From Pseudomonas sp. ANT_H12B (GTDB taxonomy: Bacteria > Pseudomonadota > Gammaproteobacteria > Pseudomonadales > Pseudomonadaceae): DNA of 64,000 nt. The first letter of the stretch is position 1. Each line of letters opens with the position of its first letter. Below the pieces are notes generated by a model, which did not search any database, was not told where the DNA came from, and saw nothing but the letters and a program-made list of their open reading frames with translations. A program made the position numbers and the translations under genes. The DNA is taken from contig NZ_VOBI01000006.1 in the NCBI RefSeq assembly GCF_008369325.1, forward strand, positions 62,001-126,000, given 5' to 3'. Below, in pieces: positions 26,337-35,102 of the stretch.

Positions 26337-26370
26337 AGATCAATGATCTGACTGAAGATGGTGCCATCTT
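26337..26370 (+). promoter_or_regulatory. Two adjacent palindromes upstream of the dioxygenase gene
   Basis: AGATCAATGATCT (26337-26349, 6-bp arms) and AAGATGGTGCCATCTT (26355-26370, 7-bp arms) lie 20-53 bases before the ATG at 26390. They sit where a repressor would block transcription start. No regulator gene is adjacent. Confidence 0.4.
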
Positions 26371-26389
26371 ACCCCTCAGGAGCTCATTC

Positions 26390-27157
26390 ATGTTCCCCAG
26401 CCTGTATATATCCCATGGCTCCCCCATGTTGGCACTGGAACCGGGCGCCAGTGGCCCGGCCCTCGCGCGCTTGGCCGCCGAATTACCGAAACCCAGGGCG
26501 ATCGTGATTGTTTCCGCGCATTGGGAAAGCAGTGAACTTTTGGTCAGCGGCAATCCCCAGCCTGAAACCTGGCACGACTTCGGTGGTTTCCCGAAGGCCT
26601 TGTTCGAGGTGCAATACCCGGCACCCGGTGATCCGCAGCTGGCGGCAGAGGTTGTCGAATTGCTGAAGATCGATGGCCTGCCTGCACGTATCGACGCCGA
26701 ACGGCCGTTCGACCATGGCGTCTGGGTGCCCCTGTCATTGATGTATCCGCAGGCCGACATCCCTGTGGTGCAAGTCTCGCTGCCGACCCGTGGTGGTCCT
26801 GCCCTGCAGAACCGCGTCGGCCATGCCCTGGCCAGTCTGCGTGAGCACGGCGCGCTGCTGATCGGCTCCGGCAGCATCACCCATAACCTGCGCGAACTGG
26901 ACTGGCACGCCGGCCCGGAACGGGTCGAACCGTGGGCGAAGGCGTTTCGCGACTGGATGATTGAAAAACTCGCCGCCAACGACGAAGCCGCGTTGCACGA
27001 TTATCGTCAACAAGCGCCGAACGCTGTGCGCAATCATCCCAGCGACGAACATTTGCTGCCGCTGTACTTTGCCCGCGGCGCCGGGGGCGAGTTCAGCGTT
27101 GCCCACCAAGGGTTCACCATGGGGGCGCTGGGGATGGACATCTATCGCTTCGGGTAA
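26390..27157 (+). CDS. LigB/DODA-type extradiol aromatic-ring dioxygenase (YgiD-like)
   Basis: 255 residues, cytoplasmic. Family motifs: YISHGSPMLAL at the N-terminus with a metal-binding His, IVSAHWESSEL with His44, FDHGVWVPL, and GSGSITHNL with a further His; these form the zinc/iron site. E. coli YgiD and plant DODA open the ring of DOPA at 4,5. The natural substrate here is unknown. CAGGAG precedes the ATG. It ends at a short repeat and an intrinsic terminator shared with deaD. Confidence 0.87.
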   Translation: MFPSLYISHGSPMLALEPGASGPALARLAAELPKPRAIVIVSAHWESSELLVSGNPQPETWHDFGGFPKALFEVQYPAPGDPQLAAEVVELLKIDGLPARIDAERPFDHGVWVPLSLMYPQADIPVVQVSLPTRGGPALQNRVGHALASLREHGALLIGSGSITHNLRELDWHAGPERVEPWAKAFRDWMIEKLAANDEAALHDYRQQAPNAVRNHPSDEHLLPLYFARGAGGEFSVAHQGFTMGALGMDIYRFG

Positions 27158-27166
27158 CCGATCGGT

Positions 27167-27228
27167 CCCACGCTCTGCGTGGGAACGATCAGGCCAAAAA
27201 AAATCCCCGAACCAGTCGGGGATTTTTT
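27167..27228. terminator. Short repeat plus bidirectional intrinsic terminator
   Basis: CCCACGCTCTGCGTGGG (27167-27183) is a small palindrome widespread in Pseudomonas intergenic DNA. It is followed by AAAATCCCCGA / TCGGGGATTTTTT (27195-27228), a stem with A and T runs on both sides that can end both the dioxygenase gene and deaD. Confidence 0.82.
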
Positions 27229-27256
27229 ATGTTCGATCAATCAGCTCAAGAGCGGA

Positions 27257-28930
27257 TCAATCTTCGCGATAGCGACGCAGCTTCAACTGCTTACCAGCAA
27301 CGCGAGTGTCCTTCAGCTTGGTCAGCAGACGCTCCAGACCATCTTCCGGCAGCTCGACGAGGCTGAAGCTGTCACGCACCTGGATGCGACCGATTGCTTC
27401 GCGAGCCAGACCACCCTCATTGAGGATAGCGCCCAGCAGGTTCTTGGCAGCGATACCATCACGCGCACCCAGCGCGGTACGGCAACGAGCACGACCTTCA
27501 GCCAACGGAACCGGAGCACGACGCTCACGATCACCACGGTCCGGACGATCACCGGTACGCTCTGGACGATCGCCACGCGGTGCGTTGTTCGGCACCAGTG
27601 GACGTTCTTTCTCGATCGCGGCCAGGGTCAGCGCCTGAGCGTTGGTTGCCTTGCGCAGCAGAGCAGCGGCCAGTGCACGCGGGGTACAACCGATATCGGC
27701 AGTCAGGCGATCCAGCAGATCACCGTGGGTCGATTCGGCATCAGCCACCAGCGGCGACAAGCTGTTGGTCAACTTCTTGATGCGAGCATCGAGAACAGCT
27801 TGGGCGTCCGGCAGGCGAACTTCGGCAACTTTCTGACCGGTTACACGCTCGATCACTTGCAGCATGCGGCGCTCACGCGGAGTCACCAGCAGCAGTGCAC
27901 GACCTTCGCGACCGGCACGGCCGGTACGGCCGATACGGTGAACGTAGGATTCCGGGTCGTACGGCATATCAACGTTGAACACGTGAGTGATACGCGGAAC
28001 GTCCAGGCCACGGGCAGCAACGTCGGTCGCCACAACGATGTCCAGACGGCCATCCTTGAGGGATTCGATCACGCGCTCACGTTGGTTCTGAGCAATGTCA
28101 CCGTTCAGCGCAGCGGCTTTGTAGCCTTTGGCTTCCAGGGCACTGGCCAGGTCCAGGGTCGCTTGCTTGGTGCGCACGAACATGATCAGGGCATCGAAGT
28201 CTTCAACTTCCAGCAGGCTCAATACAGCCGAGGTCTTCTGGTCAGCGTGAACCAACAGGTGAGCCTGTTCGATCGCGGTAACGGTCTGAGTCTTGGTCTG
28301 GATCTTCACGTGTTGCGGATCGCGCAGATGGCGTTCGGCAATGGCACGGATCGACTGCGGCAAGGTAGCCGAGAACAATACGGTCTGACGGGTTGGAGGC
28401 AACGACTTGAAGATAACTTCGAGGTCGTCCATGAAACCCAGTTTGAGCATTTCGTCTGCTTCGTCGAGAACCAGGTGGTTCACGGTCGACAGAACTTTTT
28501 CGTCGCGACGCAGGTGGTCGCACAGACGGCCCGGAGTGGCGACAACGATCTGTGCGCCATTACGGATTGCTTTCAGTTGTGGGCCCATAGGGGCGCCGCC
28601 GTAAACGGCCACAACGGTAACGCCCGGCATTTGCTTGGCGTAGGTTTCGAAAGCGGTTGCTACTTGCAGCGCCAACTCACGGGTTGGCGCCAGGATCAGG
28701 GCTTGCGGCTCGCGCTTAGCAGGATCGATGCGATGCAGGATCGGCAGGGCGAACGCAGCGGTTTTACCCGTACCGGTTTGCGCCTGACCAATCATGTCGT
28801 GACCGGCCATGATGATCGGGATCGATTGCTGCTGAATAGCCGAAGGCTCTTCGTAGCCAGTCGCGATGACGGCTGCAAGAATATTCGGATTAAGATTAAA
28901 AGCGGCGAAGCCGCCGGTTTCCTGGGTCAT
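27257..28930 (-). CDS. deaD: DEAD-box RNA helicase DeaD/CsdA-like
   Basis: 557 residues from ATG 28930 (AGAGGCAG upstream). Helicase core: Q-motif GYEEPSAIQQQSIP, motif I AQTGTGKT, PTRELA, TPGRL, DEAD, SAT, ARGLDVP and HRIGRTGRAGR. Then a charged Arg/Asp/Gly linker (~residues 445-475, RGDRPERTGDRPDRGDRERR) and a C-terminal DbpA-type RNA-binding domain (GAKNLLGAILNEGGL-like, IQVRDSFSLVELP). It unwinds structured RNA in ribosome assembly and cold adaptation. A ~210-base structured leader precedes it. Confidence 0.93.
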   Translation of the reverse strand: MTQETGGFAAFNLNPNILAAVIATGYEEPSAIQQQSIPIIMAGHDMIGQAQTGTGKTAAFALPILHRIDPAKREPQALILAPTRELALQVATAFETYAKQMPGVTVVAVYGGAPMGPQLKAIRNGAQIVVATPGRLCDHLRRDEKVLSTVNHLVLDEADEMLKLGFMDDLEVIFKSLPPTRQTVLFSATLPQSIRAIAERHLRDPQHVKIQTKTQTVTAIEQAHLLVHADQKTSAVLSLLEVEDFDALIMFVRTKQATLDLASALEAKGYKAAALNGDIAQNQRERVIESLKDGRLDIVVATDVAARGLDVPRITHVFNVDMPYDPESYVHRIGRTGRAGREGRALLLVTPRERRMLQVIERVTGQKVAEVRLPDAQAVLDARIKKLTNSLSPLVADAESTHGDLLDRLTADIGCTPRALAAALLRKATNAQALTLAAIEKERPLVPNNAPRGDRPERTGDRPDRGDRERRAPVPLAEGRARCRTALGARDGIAAKNLLGAILNEGGLAREAIGRIQVRDSFSLVELPEDGLERLLTKLKDTRVAGKQLKLRRYRED

Positions 28931-29155
28931 GGGTCTGCCTCTAAGTGCATCCGCAAAGACCCATGCTCCAAAGCTGCGCATGCCGTGTAAGACTCAAGAG
29001 TCGCCCTGGCTGCTTTGTCGGCGGGGATTTGCGAAAACGAATGAATGAAAAAGATTCGTTAAGGGAGAGTCCGCTGTGCGGACGTGCAGCCGAAGCTGAC
29101 TTCGGGGAATTGCGCTACCTAAACGCGGCCCGGTTAAAGGCCGGCGCGCACTATA
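28931..29155 (-). promoter_or_regulatory. Long structured leader and promoter of deaD
   Basis: A likely -10 TATAGT (29155-29150 on the minus strand) would give a leader of about 210 bases. Hairpins in it are CCGAAG/CTTCGG (29090-29105, perfect, 4-base loop), GTCCGC/GCGGAC (29069-29083, perfect, 3-base loop) and AACGAAT/ATTCGTT (29036-29060). E. coli deaD also has a long regulated leader. The remainder of the gap, to 29351, shows no gene. Confidence 0.5.
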
Positions 29156-29351
29156 CCGGAATTCGCCCAAAAAGGGAGCTTTATTTGTCGGACAACTCCC
29201 GCGCACACCGTTGTGTCACAGGCTTTGCGGATAATCGTGCAACGGTCTATTTTTCAGAAGCCCGGCCCTGCTGGCGATGGCGCTAAAACGGTTCATCCTG
29301 GTGACCCGCACCGGCAGTCTGAGACACCCTTCCCGCCCGAGGAAATGCACT

Positions 29352-30143
29352 ATGAATGAGCCCAACCCGAGTCGTGTCAGCCGTGAACGACGCGGCCATG
29401 TCCTGCTGATCGGCCTGGATCGGGTGGCCAAACGCAATGCCTTCGACCTCGCTCTGCTCAACGAACTGAGCGTGGCCTATGGCGAATTCGAAGCCGACAG
29501 CGAGGCACGAGTGGCCGTAGTGTTCGGTCATGGCGAGCACTTCACGGCCGGGCTTGACCTGGTCAGCGCCAGTTCAGCCTTGGCCGAAGGCTGGCAAACA
29601 CCGCCCGGCGGTTGTGATCCTTGGGGTGTGTTCGCTGGCCCCCGGGTCAGCAAACCGGTGATTGTTGCCGCGCAAGGCTATTGCCTGACCATCGGCATCG
29701 AATTGATGCTGGCTGCCGCTATCAACCTGTGCGCCAGCAACACCCGGTTCGCCCAGAAAGAAGTGCAGCGCGGAATCTTCCCGTTCGGCGGCGCCACGTT
29801 GCGCCTGCATCAGGTCGCGGGCTGGGGCAATGCCATGCGCTGGCTGCTGACCGGCGATGAATTCGATGCCCATGAGGCCTTGCACCTGGGATTGGTACAG
29901 GAAGTCATGGCCAGCGAGGATTTGCTGCCACGGGCACTTGAGTTGGCGGAACGGATTGCCCGGCAGGCGCCGCTTGGGGTTCAGGCGACGTTGCTGTCTG
30001 CCAGACAGGCGCGTTACGAAGGGGAAATGACAGCGGCGCAGGGATTGCCAGCACTGGTGAAGAAGTTGATGGCGAGTGAGGATGCCCGGGAAGGTGTGCG
30101 GTCGATGGTGGAGAAGCGACCGGGCGTTTTCAAAGGGCTTTAG
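29352..30143 (+). CDS. Enoyl-CoA hydratase/isomerase (crotonase) family protein
   Basis: 264 residues from ATG 29352 (GAGGAA upstream). Crotonase fold with oxyanion-hole stretch GEHFTAGLDL, second block AAQGYCLTIGIELMLAAAINLCA, and QKEVQRGIFPFGGATLRL with a Glu in the position of a catalytic residue. The substrate is not evident; P. aeruginosa has a similar gene beside deaD. No other beta-oxidation gene lies nearby. A REPIN follows. Confidence 0.87.
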   Translation: MNEPNPSRVSRERRGHVLLIGLDRVAKRNAFDLALLNELSVAYGEFEADSEARVAVVFGHGEHFTAGLDLVSASSALAEGWQTPPGGCDPWGVFAGPRVSKPVIVAAQGYCLTIGIELMLAAAINLCASNTRFAQKEVQRGIFPFGGATLRLHQVAGWGNAMRWLLTGDEFDAHEALHLGLVQEVMASEDLLPRALELAERIARQAPLGVQATLLSARQARYEGEMTAAQGLPALVKKLMASEDAREGVRSMVEKRPGVFKGL

Positions 30144-30158
30144 TCTTGTATTGGCTTT

Positions 30159-30248
30159 GATGGCCCCATCGCGGGCAAGCCCGCTCCCACAGGTTTTGTG
30201 AACAGCGCAAATCACTGTGGGAGCGGGCTTGCCCGCGATGAGGCCATC
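30159..30248. repeat. REPIN (two inverted REP units, GGGCAAGCCCGC subtype)
   Basis: Starts GATGGCC...CATCGCGGGCAAGCC and ends with the mirror copy closing on GGCCATC. Each unit contains CTGTGGGAGCGGGCTTGCCC. This is a typical non-autonomous REP doublet of fluorescent pseudomonads, mobilised by RAYT transposases that are not in this window. Confidence 0.88.
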
Positions 30249-30260
30249 ACAGACACCGAC

Positions 30261-31016
30261 TTATGTTGCCGGGCGAATCGCCTTGATCAACGACTGCAAC
30301 GAATACCCCAACCGCGGCGCCAGCCCTTCAGCGCGTGCGATCAAACCATCCATGTCCAGCTCCTGATCCAGCTCCGAAGGCACGAGCAGAATCACATTGC
30401 CCTCCTTCACCGGTAGCTCCCAGTAATGCCGGTGATAAAGCCCGCGCAACAACGCCGCGCCCAACGGTTTGCCATCATCGGTGGCCCATTGGTTGATCAC
30501 CAGCCAGCCACCCGAATTCAAGCGTTTCTGGCAGTTCTCCAGGAAATTCCACGCCAGATGCCCGACGCCAGGGCCGACATCGGTATAAAGGTCGACGAAA
30601 ATCAGATCCGCCGGCTCCGCGGTATCGAGCAGCTCCAGCGCGTCGCCAACGCGGATATACAGCCGCGGATCGTCATCCAGCCCAAGGTATTCGATGGCCA
30701 GGCGCGGCACGTCGGGGCGCAACTCGATGGCTTCGACATCTTCCAGCGGCAGGAACTTGAGGCAGGCCTGGGTCAGCGTACCGGCACCGAGGCCGAGGAA
30801 CAGCGCGCTTTCCGGCTGCTCGTGGCACAACGCGCCAATCAGCATCGCCCTTGTGTAATCGTATTCGAGCCAGCTCGGATCAGCCGTGAACACGCAGCTT
30901 TGCTCGATGGCATCACCGAACTCGAGAAAACGATAATCGGCCACCTCCAGCACGCGAATCACGCCGAACTCATCCTGTACCTCGGCGAGCAGATGCTCGA
31001 CGCGCTCCTCAGTCAT
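30261..31016 (-). CDS. Spermidine synthase-like methyltransferase-fold protein
   Basis: 251 residues. Rossmann methyltransferase-like core with LFLGLGAGTLTQACLKFLP, acidic strand end VEAIELRPDV, DDPRLYIRVGDALELL and DLIFVDLYTD, as in polyamine aminopropyltransferases. It lacks clear polyamine-pocket motifs of true SpeE, so the substrate is uncertain. No membrane part. It converges on the crotonase gene across the REPIN and diverges from the class II DAHP synthase, matching my memory of PA2842. Confidence 0.8.
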   Translation of the reverse strand: MTEERVEHLLAEVQDEFGVIRVLEVADYRFLEFGDAIEQSCVFTADPSWLEYDYTRAMLIGALCHEQPESALFLGLGAGTLTQACLKFLPLEDVEAIELRPDVPRLAIEYLGLDDDPRLYIRVGDALELLDTAEPADLIFVDLYTDVGPGVGHLAWNFLENCQKRLNSGGWLVINQWATDDGKPLGAALLRGLYHRHYWELPVKEGNVILLVPSELDQELDMDGLIARAEGLAPRLGYSLQSLIKAIRPAT

Positions 31017-31178
31017 TTCGTCTCCTGATCGTTACCGGGCCTGCAACTTGGCAAACAGCAACGCAATACACCGCAACATGAAGCGGCAAAGGCGCGATTG
31101 TCCGCGAAGCGACGGGAACAGGTCACGCACTAATTGCTGATAACATGACCGTCCGAGCGTAAAACACTAGAGACCGTG

Positions 31179-32525
31179 ATGAGCCAACCCTGGAGTCCTG
31201 ACAGCTGGCGCGCCTTGCCGATCCAGCAACAACCCCACTACCCCGACGCGGCGCATTTGCTGCAAGTCGAGCAAACCCTGGCCAGTTATCCGCCGCTGGT
31301 GTTTGCCGGTGAGGCGCGGGAGTTGCGTCGTCAGTTTGCTGAAGTCACCCAGGGCCGCGCGTTTCTGTTGCAGGGCGGCGATTGCGCCGAAAGCTTCGCC
31401 GAGTTCTCCGCCGCAAAAATTCGCGACACCTTTAAAGTCCTGCTGCAAATGGCGATCGTCATGACCTTCGCTGCCGGCTGCCCGGTGGTCAAGGTCGGGC
31501 GCATGGCCGGGCAGTTCGCCAAACCGCGTTCGGCTAACGACGAAACCATCGACGGTGTGACCCTGCCCGCCTACCGTGGCGATATCGTCAACGGCATCGG
31601 TTTCGACGAAAAAAACCGTGTGCCGGACCCGGAACGCTTGCTCCAGTCCTATCACCAGTCCACCGCGACCTTGAACCTGCTGCGGGCCTTTGCCCAGGGC
31701 GGTTTTGCCGACCTGCATCAGGTGCACAAGTGGAACCTGGACTTCATCGCCAACTCGGCGCTGGCCGAAAAGTACAGCCACCTGGCCGATCGCATCGATG
31801 AAACCCTCGCGTTCATGCGCGCCTGCGGCATGGACAGTTCGCCGCAACTGCGCGAAACCAGTTTCTTCACCGCCCACGAAGCGCTGCTGCTGAACTACGA
31901 AGAAGCCTTCGTGCGTCGCGACAGCCTGACCAACGATTACTACGATTGCTCGGCGCACATGCTGTGGATCGGCGACCGCACCCGTCAGCTCGACGGCGCT
32001 CACGTCGAATTCCTGCGTGGCGTGAACAACCCGATCGGGGTCAAGGTCGGCCCGAGCATGAACCCGCAAGACCTGATCCGCCTGATCGACGTGCTTAACC
32101 CGGAGAACGATCCGGGACGTCTGAACCTGATTGCGCGGATGGGCGCGAACAAGGTCGGCGATCACTTGCCGCAACTGATCCGCGCAGTTCAGCGTGAAGG
32201 CAAGCAAGTGCTCTGGAGTTCCGACCCGATGCACGGCAACACGATCAAGGCCAGCAGCGGCTACAAGACCCGCGATTTTGCGCAGATCCTTGGCGAAGTG
32301 AAGCAGTTCTTCCAGGTTCACGAGGCGGAAGGCAGTTATGCCGGTGGCATCCACATTGAAATGACCGGGCAGAACGTTACCGAGTGCATCGGTGGTGCGC
32401 GGCCCATTACCGAAGACGGGTTGTCGGATCGGTATCACACCCATTGCGATCCGCGGATGAATGCCGATCAGTCGCTGGAGTTGGCGTTTTTGATTGCTGA
32501 AACCCTGAAGCAGGTCCGGCGCTGA
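31179..32525 (+). CDS. Class II 3-deoxy-7-phosphoheptulonate synthase (plant-type)
   Basis: 448 residues from ATG 31179 (GTG one codon earlier also possible). Class II DAHP synthase signatures: [81 protein letters not shown] and [15 protein letters not shown]. It joins PEP and erythrose-4-phosphate at the start of the shikimate pathway. Class II enzymes in pseudomonads are often linked to secondary metabolism as well as general aromatic synthesis. A class I enzyme is also encoded at 46724. Confidence 0.93.
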   Translation: MSQPWSPDSWRALPIQQQPHYPDAAHLLQVEQTLASYPPLVFAGEARELRRQFAEVTQGRAFLLQGGDCAESFAEFSAAKIRDTFKVLLQMAIVMTFAAGCPVVKVGRMAGQFAKPRSANDETIDGVTLPAYRGDIVNGIGFDEKNRVPDPERLLQSYHQSTATLNLLRAFAQGGFADLHQVHKWNLDFIANSALAEKYSHLADRIDETLAFMRACGMDSSPQLRETSFFTAHEALLLNYEEAFVRRDSLTNDYYDCSAHMLWIGDRTRQLDGAHVEFLRGVNNPIGVKVGPSMNPQDLIRLIDVLNPENDPGRLNLIARMGANKVGDHLPQLIRAVQREGKQVLWSSDPMHGNTIKASSGYKTRDFAQILGEVKQFFQVHEAEGSYAGGIHIEMTGQNVTECIGGARPITEDGLSDRYHTHCDPRMNADQSLELAFLIAETLKQVRR

Positions 32526-32554
32526 GTCAGTAAGTCTTTGGTTGCCTGATACGC

Positions 32555-32638
32555 CGCCATCGCGAGCAGGCTCGCTCCCACAATGGTTCTGTGTTGTTCA
32601 CAAATCCAGTGTGGGAGCGAGCCTGCTCGCGATGGCGT
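32555..32638. repeat. REPIN (GAGCAGGCTCGC subtype)
   Basis: CGCCATCGCGAGCAGGCTCG... and its mirrored copy ending in GCGATGGCG enclose a ~30-base spacer. The core differs from the element at 30159 (GAGCAGGCTCGC instead of GGGCAAGCCCGC). Confidence 0.87.
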
Positions 32639-32642
32639 CAGC

Positions 32643-33872
32643 TCAATCACCACTGAACTGTGCCAATGCCACCCGCAACCGCGCCGCACTCGCCCGCGGA
32701 CAATTCAACTGAACCTGCTCAAGCGCCAACCAATCCGCCATTCGCCGCAGATTGACCGCCAACGCCAGCATCCCTTCGTCATCCAGCCCCGGCTCTTCTT
32801 CATGCACCGCGTGCACCGCCAGCCTGCCCTGCGCCCGCTCGGCGCGCAGATCCACCCGCGCGGCAATCCGTTCATTGTGCAAAAACGGCAATACGTAATA
32901 GCCGTAGACCCGCTTGTCCTGCGGCGTATAGATCTCCAACCGATAGCGAAAATCGAACAGGCGCTCGGTACGACTGCGCTCCCAGATCAGTGAATCGAAG
33001 GGTGAAAGCAAGGCGCTGGCTTCGACCTTGCGCGGCACTTTCGGATCAGGCAGACAATAGGCCGGTTGCCGCCAGCCCTGGACTTCACAGGCCAGCAATT
33101 CACCCGCCTCCACCAGTTCCGCCAAGCGCGGACGGGCATCACCGGGACTCAGGCGAAAGTAATCGCGCAGGTCTTTTTTTGTTCCGACGCCCAACGCTGT
33201 CGCGGCATGCAGCAACAGACCGCGCTGGGCTTCGGCCTCACCCAGTAGCGGCTGCGCAAGAATCGCCGAAGGAATCACCCGCTCCGGCAGATCATAAAGC
33301 CGCTCGAACCCGCGCCGCCCTGCCACGGTCACTTCACCAGCGGCGAACAACCATTCCAGCGCATGCTTTTCAGCGCTCCAGTCCCACCACGGCCCGGCCC
33401 GTTCCTGACGGGTCGACAGGCTTCCGGCGCCCAGCGCGCCCAGCTCCTGAACCGACGCCAGCACCCGGCGAATCGTGTCTTGCTGTTCACGACCGAAACG
33501 CGCCAGTTGCTGATAGATGCCTTCGCCACGGGTCGCGCGCAGCATGCGCCAGCGCATCAACGGGTACATCGACAAGGGCAGTAACGAAGCTTCATGGCCC
33601 CAGTATTCGAACAACGTGCGCCGCCGGCCCGAACTCCAGGCAGCCTGGTCGAGCAAGTCGGATGAGTAATTGCCAAGGCGGGAAAATAAGGGAAGGTAGT
33701 GCGAACGCACCAACGCATTGACCGAATCGATCTGCAGAATACCCAGCCGTTCGATCAGCCGGTTGAGTTGAACCGGTTTGATCGCCGCTGGCGGCTGGCG
33801 CCCGTTGAATCCTTGGGCAGCCAGCGCCAGACGCCGAGCCTGTTTGAGGGAAAAGGACTGTGTTGCGGGCAT
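32643..33872 (-). CDS. YcaQ-family DNA glycosylase (HTH_42, crosslink-repair type)
   Basis: 409 residues from ATG 33872, with AGGAG 6 bases upstream. HTH_42 architecture: N-terminal winged helix (LKQARRLALAAQGF, LGILQIDSVNALVRSHYLPLFSRLG), middle LFEYWGHEASLLP, then the Q-x-D-type active region, which here is best matched by ILQIDSV, and a C-terminal domain (ALLSPFDSLIWERSRTERLFDFRYRLEIY). E. coli YcaQ unhooks nitrogen-mustard interstrand crosslinks. The exact substrate is inferred from family only. The REPIN is directly downstream. Confidence 0.85.
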   Translation of the reverse strand: MPATQSFSLKQARRLALAAQGFNGRQPPAAIKPVQLNRLIERLGILQIDSVNALVRSHYLPLFSRLGNYSSDLLDQAAWSSGRRRTLFEYWGHEASLLPLSMYPLMRWRMLRATRGEGIYQQLARFGREQQDTIRRVLASVQELGALGAGSLSTRQERAGPWWDWSAEKHALEWLFAAGEVTVAGRRGFERLYDLPERVIPSAILAQPLLGEAEAQRGLLLHAATALGVGTKKDLRDYFRLSPGDARPRLAELVEAGELLACEVQGWRQPAYCLPDPKVPRKVEASALLSPFDSLIWERSRTERLFDFRYRLEIYTPQDKRVYGYYVLPFLHNERIAARVDLRAERAQGRLAVHAVHEEEPGLDDEGMLALAVNLRRMADWLALEQVQLNCPRASAARLRVALAQFSGD

Positions 33873-33936
33873 GAGCATCTCCTTGTCTGCTCGCAACCTA
33901 CCTCACCGGGAGACGGTTTGTGTAGTTGAGGTTTAC

Positions 33937-34152
33937 TCATTTGTGCATCGGGTCATCCCAGAATGGGCGGATGGCTTCGTGCTCGACATCCGCACGGCTC
34001 AGCCCGATGTCCTTCAACGCTTCATCACTCATGCCCGCCAACATTTCACGTTCACGGTGCAATTCGTACCAGCGGTTAAATTTGTGCAGCAAATCGGATA
34101 TCAGGTGGATGGAATGTTTTTCTACATCTGCATAACCTTTTTGACCTTTCAT
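33937..34152 (-). CDS. DUF1127 small protein
   Basis: 71 residues with the DUF1127 core: amphipathic helix (LLHKFNRWYELHREREML), turn, and LAGMSDEALKDIGLSRADVEHEA. Such proteins are small RNA-binding or regulatory proteins in several alphaproteobacteria; the role in Pseudomonas is not established. It is divergent from a LysR gene (95 bases between starts), suggesting that the regulator controls it. Confidence 0.85.
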   Translation of the reverse strand: MKGQKGYADVEKHSIHLISDLLHKFNRWYELHREREMLAGMSDEALKDIGLSRADVEHEAIRPFWDDPMHK

Positions 34153-34247
34153 CTTGTTGCCCTCCGTTTGGATGGCTCAAGTGTCGCGCCAGGACTAAGA
34201 TCAATCCAACGAATGTTTCTGATGTAACACATCTCGGAGATTGATCA

Positions 34248-35102
34248 ATGTCGGCCTTCCCAAGCATCGACACCGAAGTGCTGCGTACCTTTGTTGCCAT
34301 TGCCGACCAGGGCGGTTTTACCCGGGCTGGCGAGTTGGTCAATCGCACCCAATCCGCCGTGAGCATGCAGATGAAGCGGCTGGAAGAAGATGTGTTGCAG
34401 CGCCAATTGTTCCAGCGCGACGGGCGGCAGGTGCGGCTGACGGCCGAAGGCCAGGTATTGCTGGGTTATGCCCGGCGAATCCTCAAGCTGCACAGCGAGG
34501 TGTTCAACACCCTGCGTGAGCCACACATGGTCGGCATGGTGCGCATCGGAACGCCGGACGATTACGTGATGCGTTTTTTGCCGGGGATTCTGCGGCGATT
34601 TGCTCAGACGTATCCGCTGATCCAGATCGAAGTGCACTGCGAATCATCAAAACAATTGCTGGCTCGCCAGGACCTGGACTTGTCCATCGTCACCCGCGAA
34701 CCGGGCAACGAAATCGGTCAGTTGCTGCGCAAGGAGCGTTTTGTCTGGGCCGAGGCGCAGTGCTACAGCGCCCACGAGCAAACGCCGCTGCCGCTGGCGA
34801 TGTTCAACAGTGATTGCTTCTGCCGCTTATGGGCCTGCAATGCGCTTGATGCCATGGGGCGCGATTACCGCGTGGCGTATAACAGCGACAGTCTGTCGGC
34901 GATCATGGCAGTGGTCAGCGCCGGTCTGGCAATCACTGCGCAGCTCGAAAGCCTGATCACGCCGGACATGCGCATACTCGGTGCGGCCGAGGATCTGCCC
35001 ATGCTGCCAGAGGCCAGCATCATGCTGGTGCGCAACCTGCACAACCCGTCACCGATCACCGAGTGCCTGGCTGAACACATCATTGAAGGCTTCAAACTTT
35101 AA
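34248..35102 (+). CDS. LysR-family regulator (LrhA/HexA-like)
   Basis: 284 residues. N-terminal HTH with LRTFVAIADQGGFTRAGELVNRTQSAVSMQ, then an effector domain (VRIGTPDDYVMRFLPGIL near residue 95). VNRTQSAVSMQMKRLEE is typical of the LrhA/HexA/PecT subgroup, repressors of motility or exoenzymes. It is divergent from the DUF1127 gene and converges on TauE with an 11-base overlap of 3' ends. The target beyond the neighbour is unknown. Confidence 0.87.
   Translation: MSAFPSIDTEVLRTFVAIADQGGFTRAGELVNRTQSAVSMQMKRLEEDVLQRQLFQRDGRQVRLTAEGQVLLGYARRILKLHSEVFNTLREPHMVGMVRIGTPDDYVMRFLPGILRRFAQTYPLIQIEVHCESSKQLLARQDLDLSIVTREPGNEIGQLLRKERFVWAEAQCYSAHEQTPLPLAMFNSDCFCRLWACNALDAMGRDYRVAYNSDSLSAIMAVVSAGLAITAQLESLITPDMRILGAAEDLPMLPEASIMLVRNLHNPSPITECLAEHIIEGFKL

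Noticed and set aside
27179..28990. A 603-codon open frame on the + strand across the deaD gene
   Set aside because: Antisense shadow of a highly codon-biased gene; low-complexity Thr/Gln-rich product with no recognisable domain, and deaD has every helicase motif.
30159..30248. Repeated palindromic sequence considered as a possible CRISPR
   Set aside because: Only two inverted copies, no regular spacers and no cas genes; the sequence is a REP doublet.
31167..32444. A 425-codon minus-strand frame opposite the class II DAHP synthase
   Set aside because: Shadow frame of a G/C-rich gene; product lacks structure and the + strand protein is full length and conserved.
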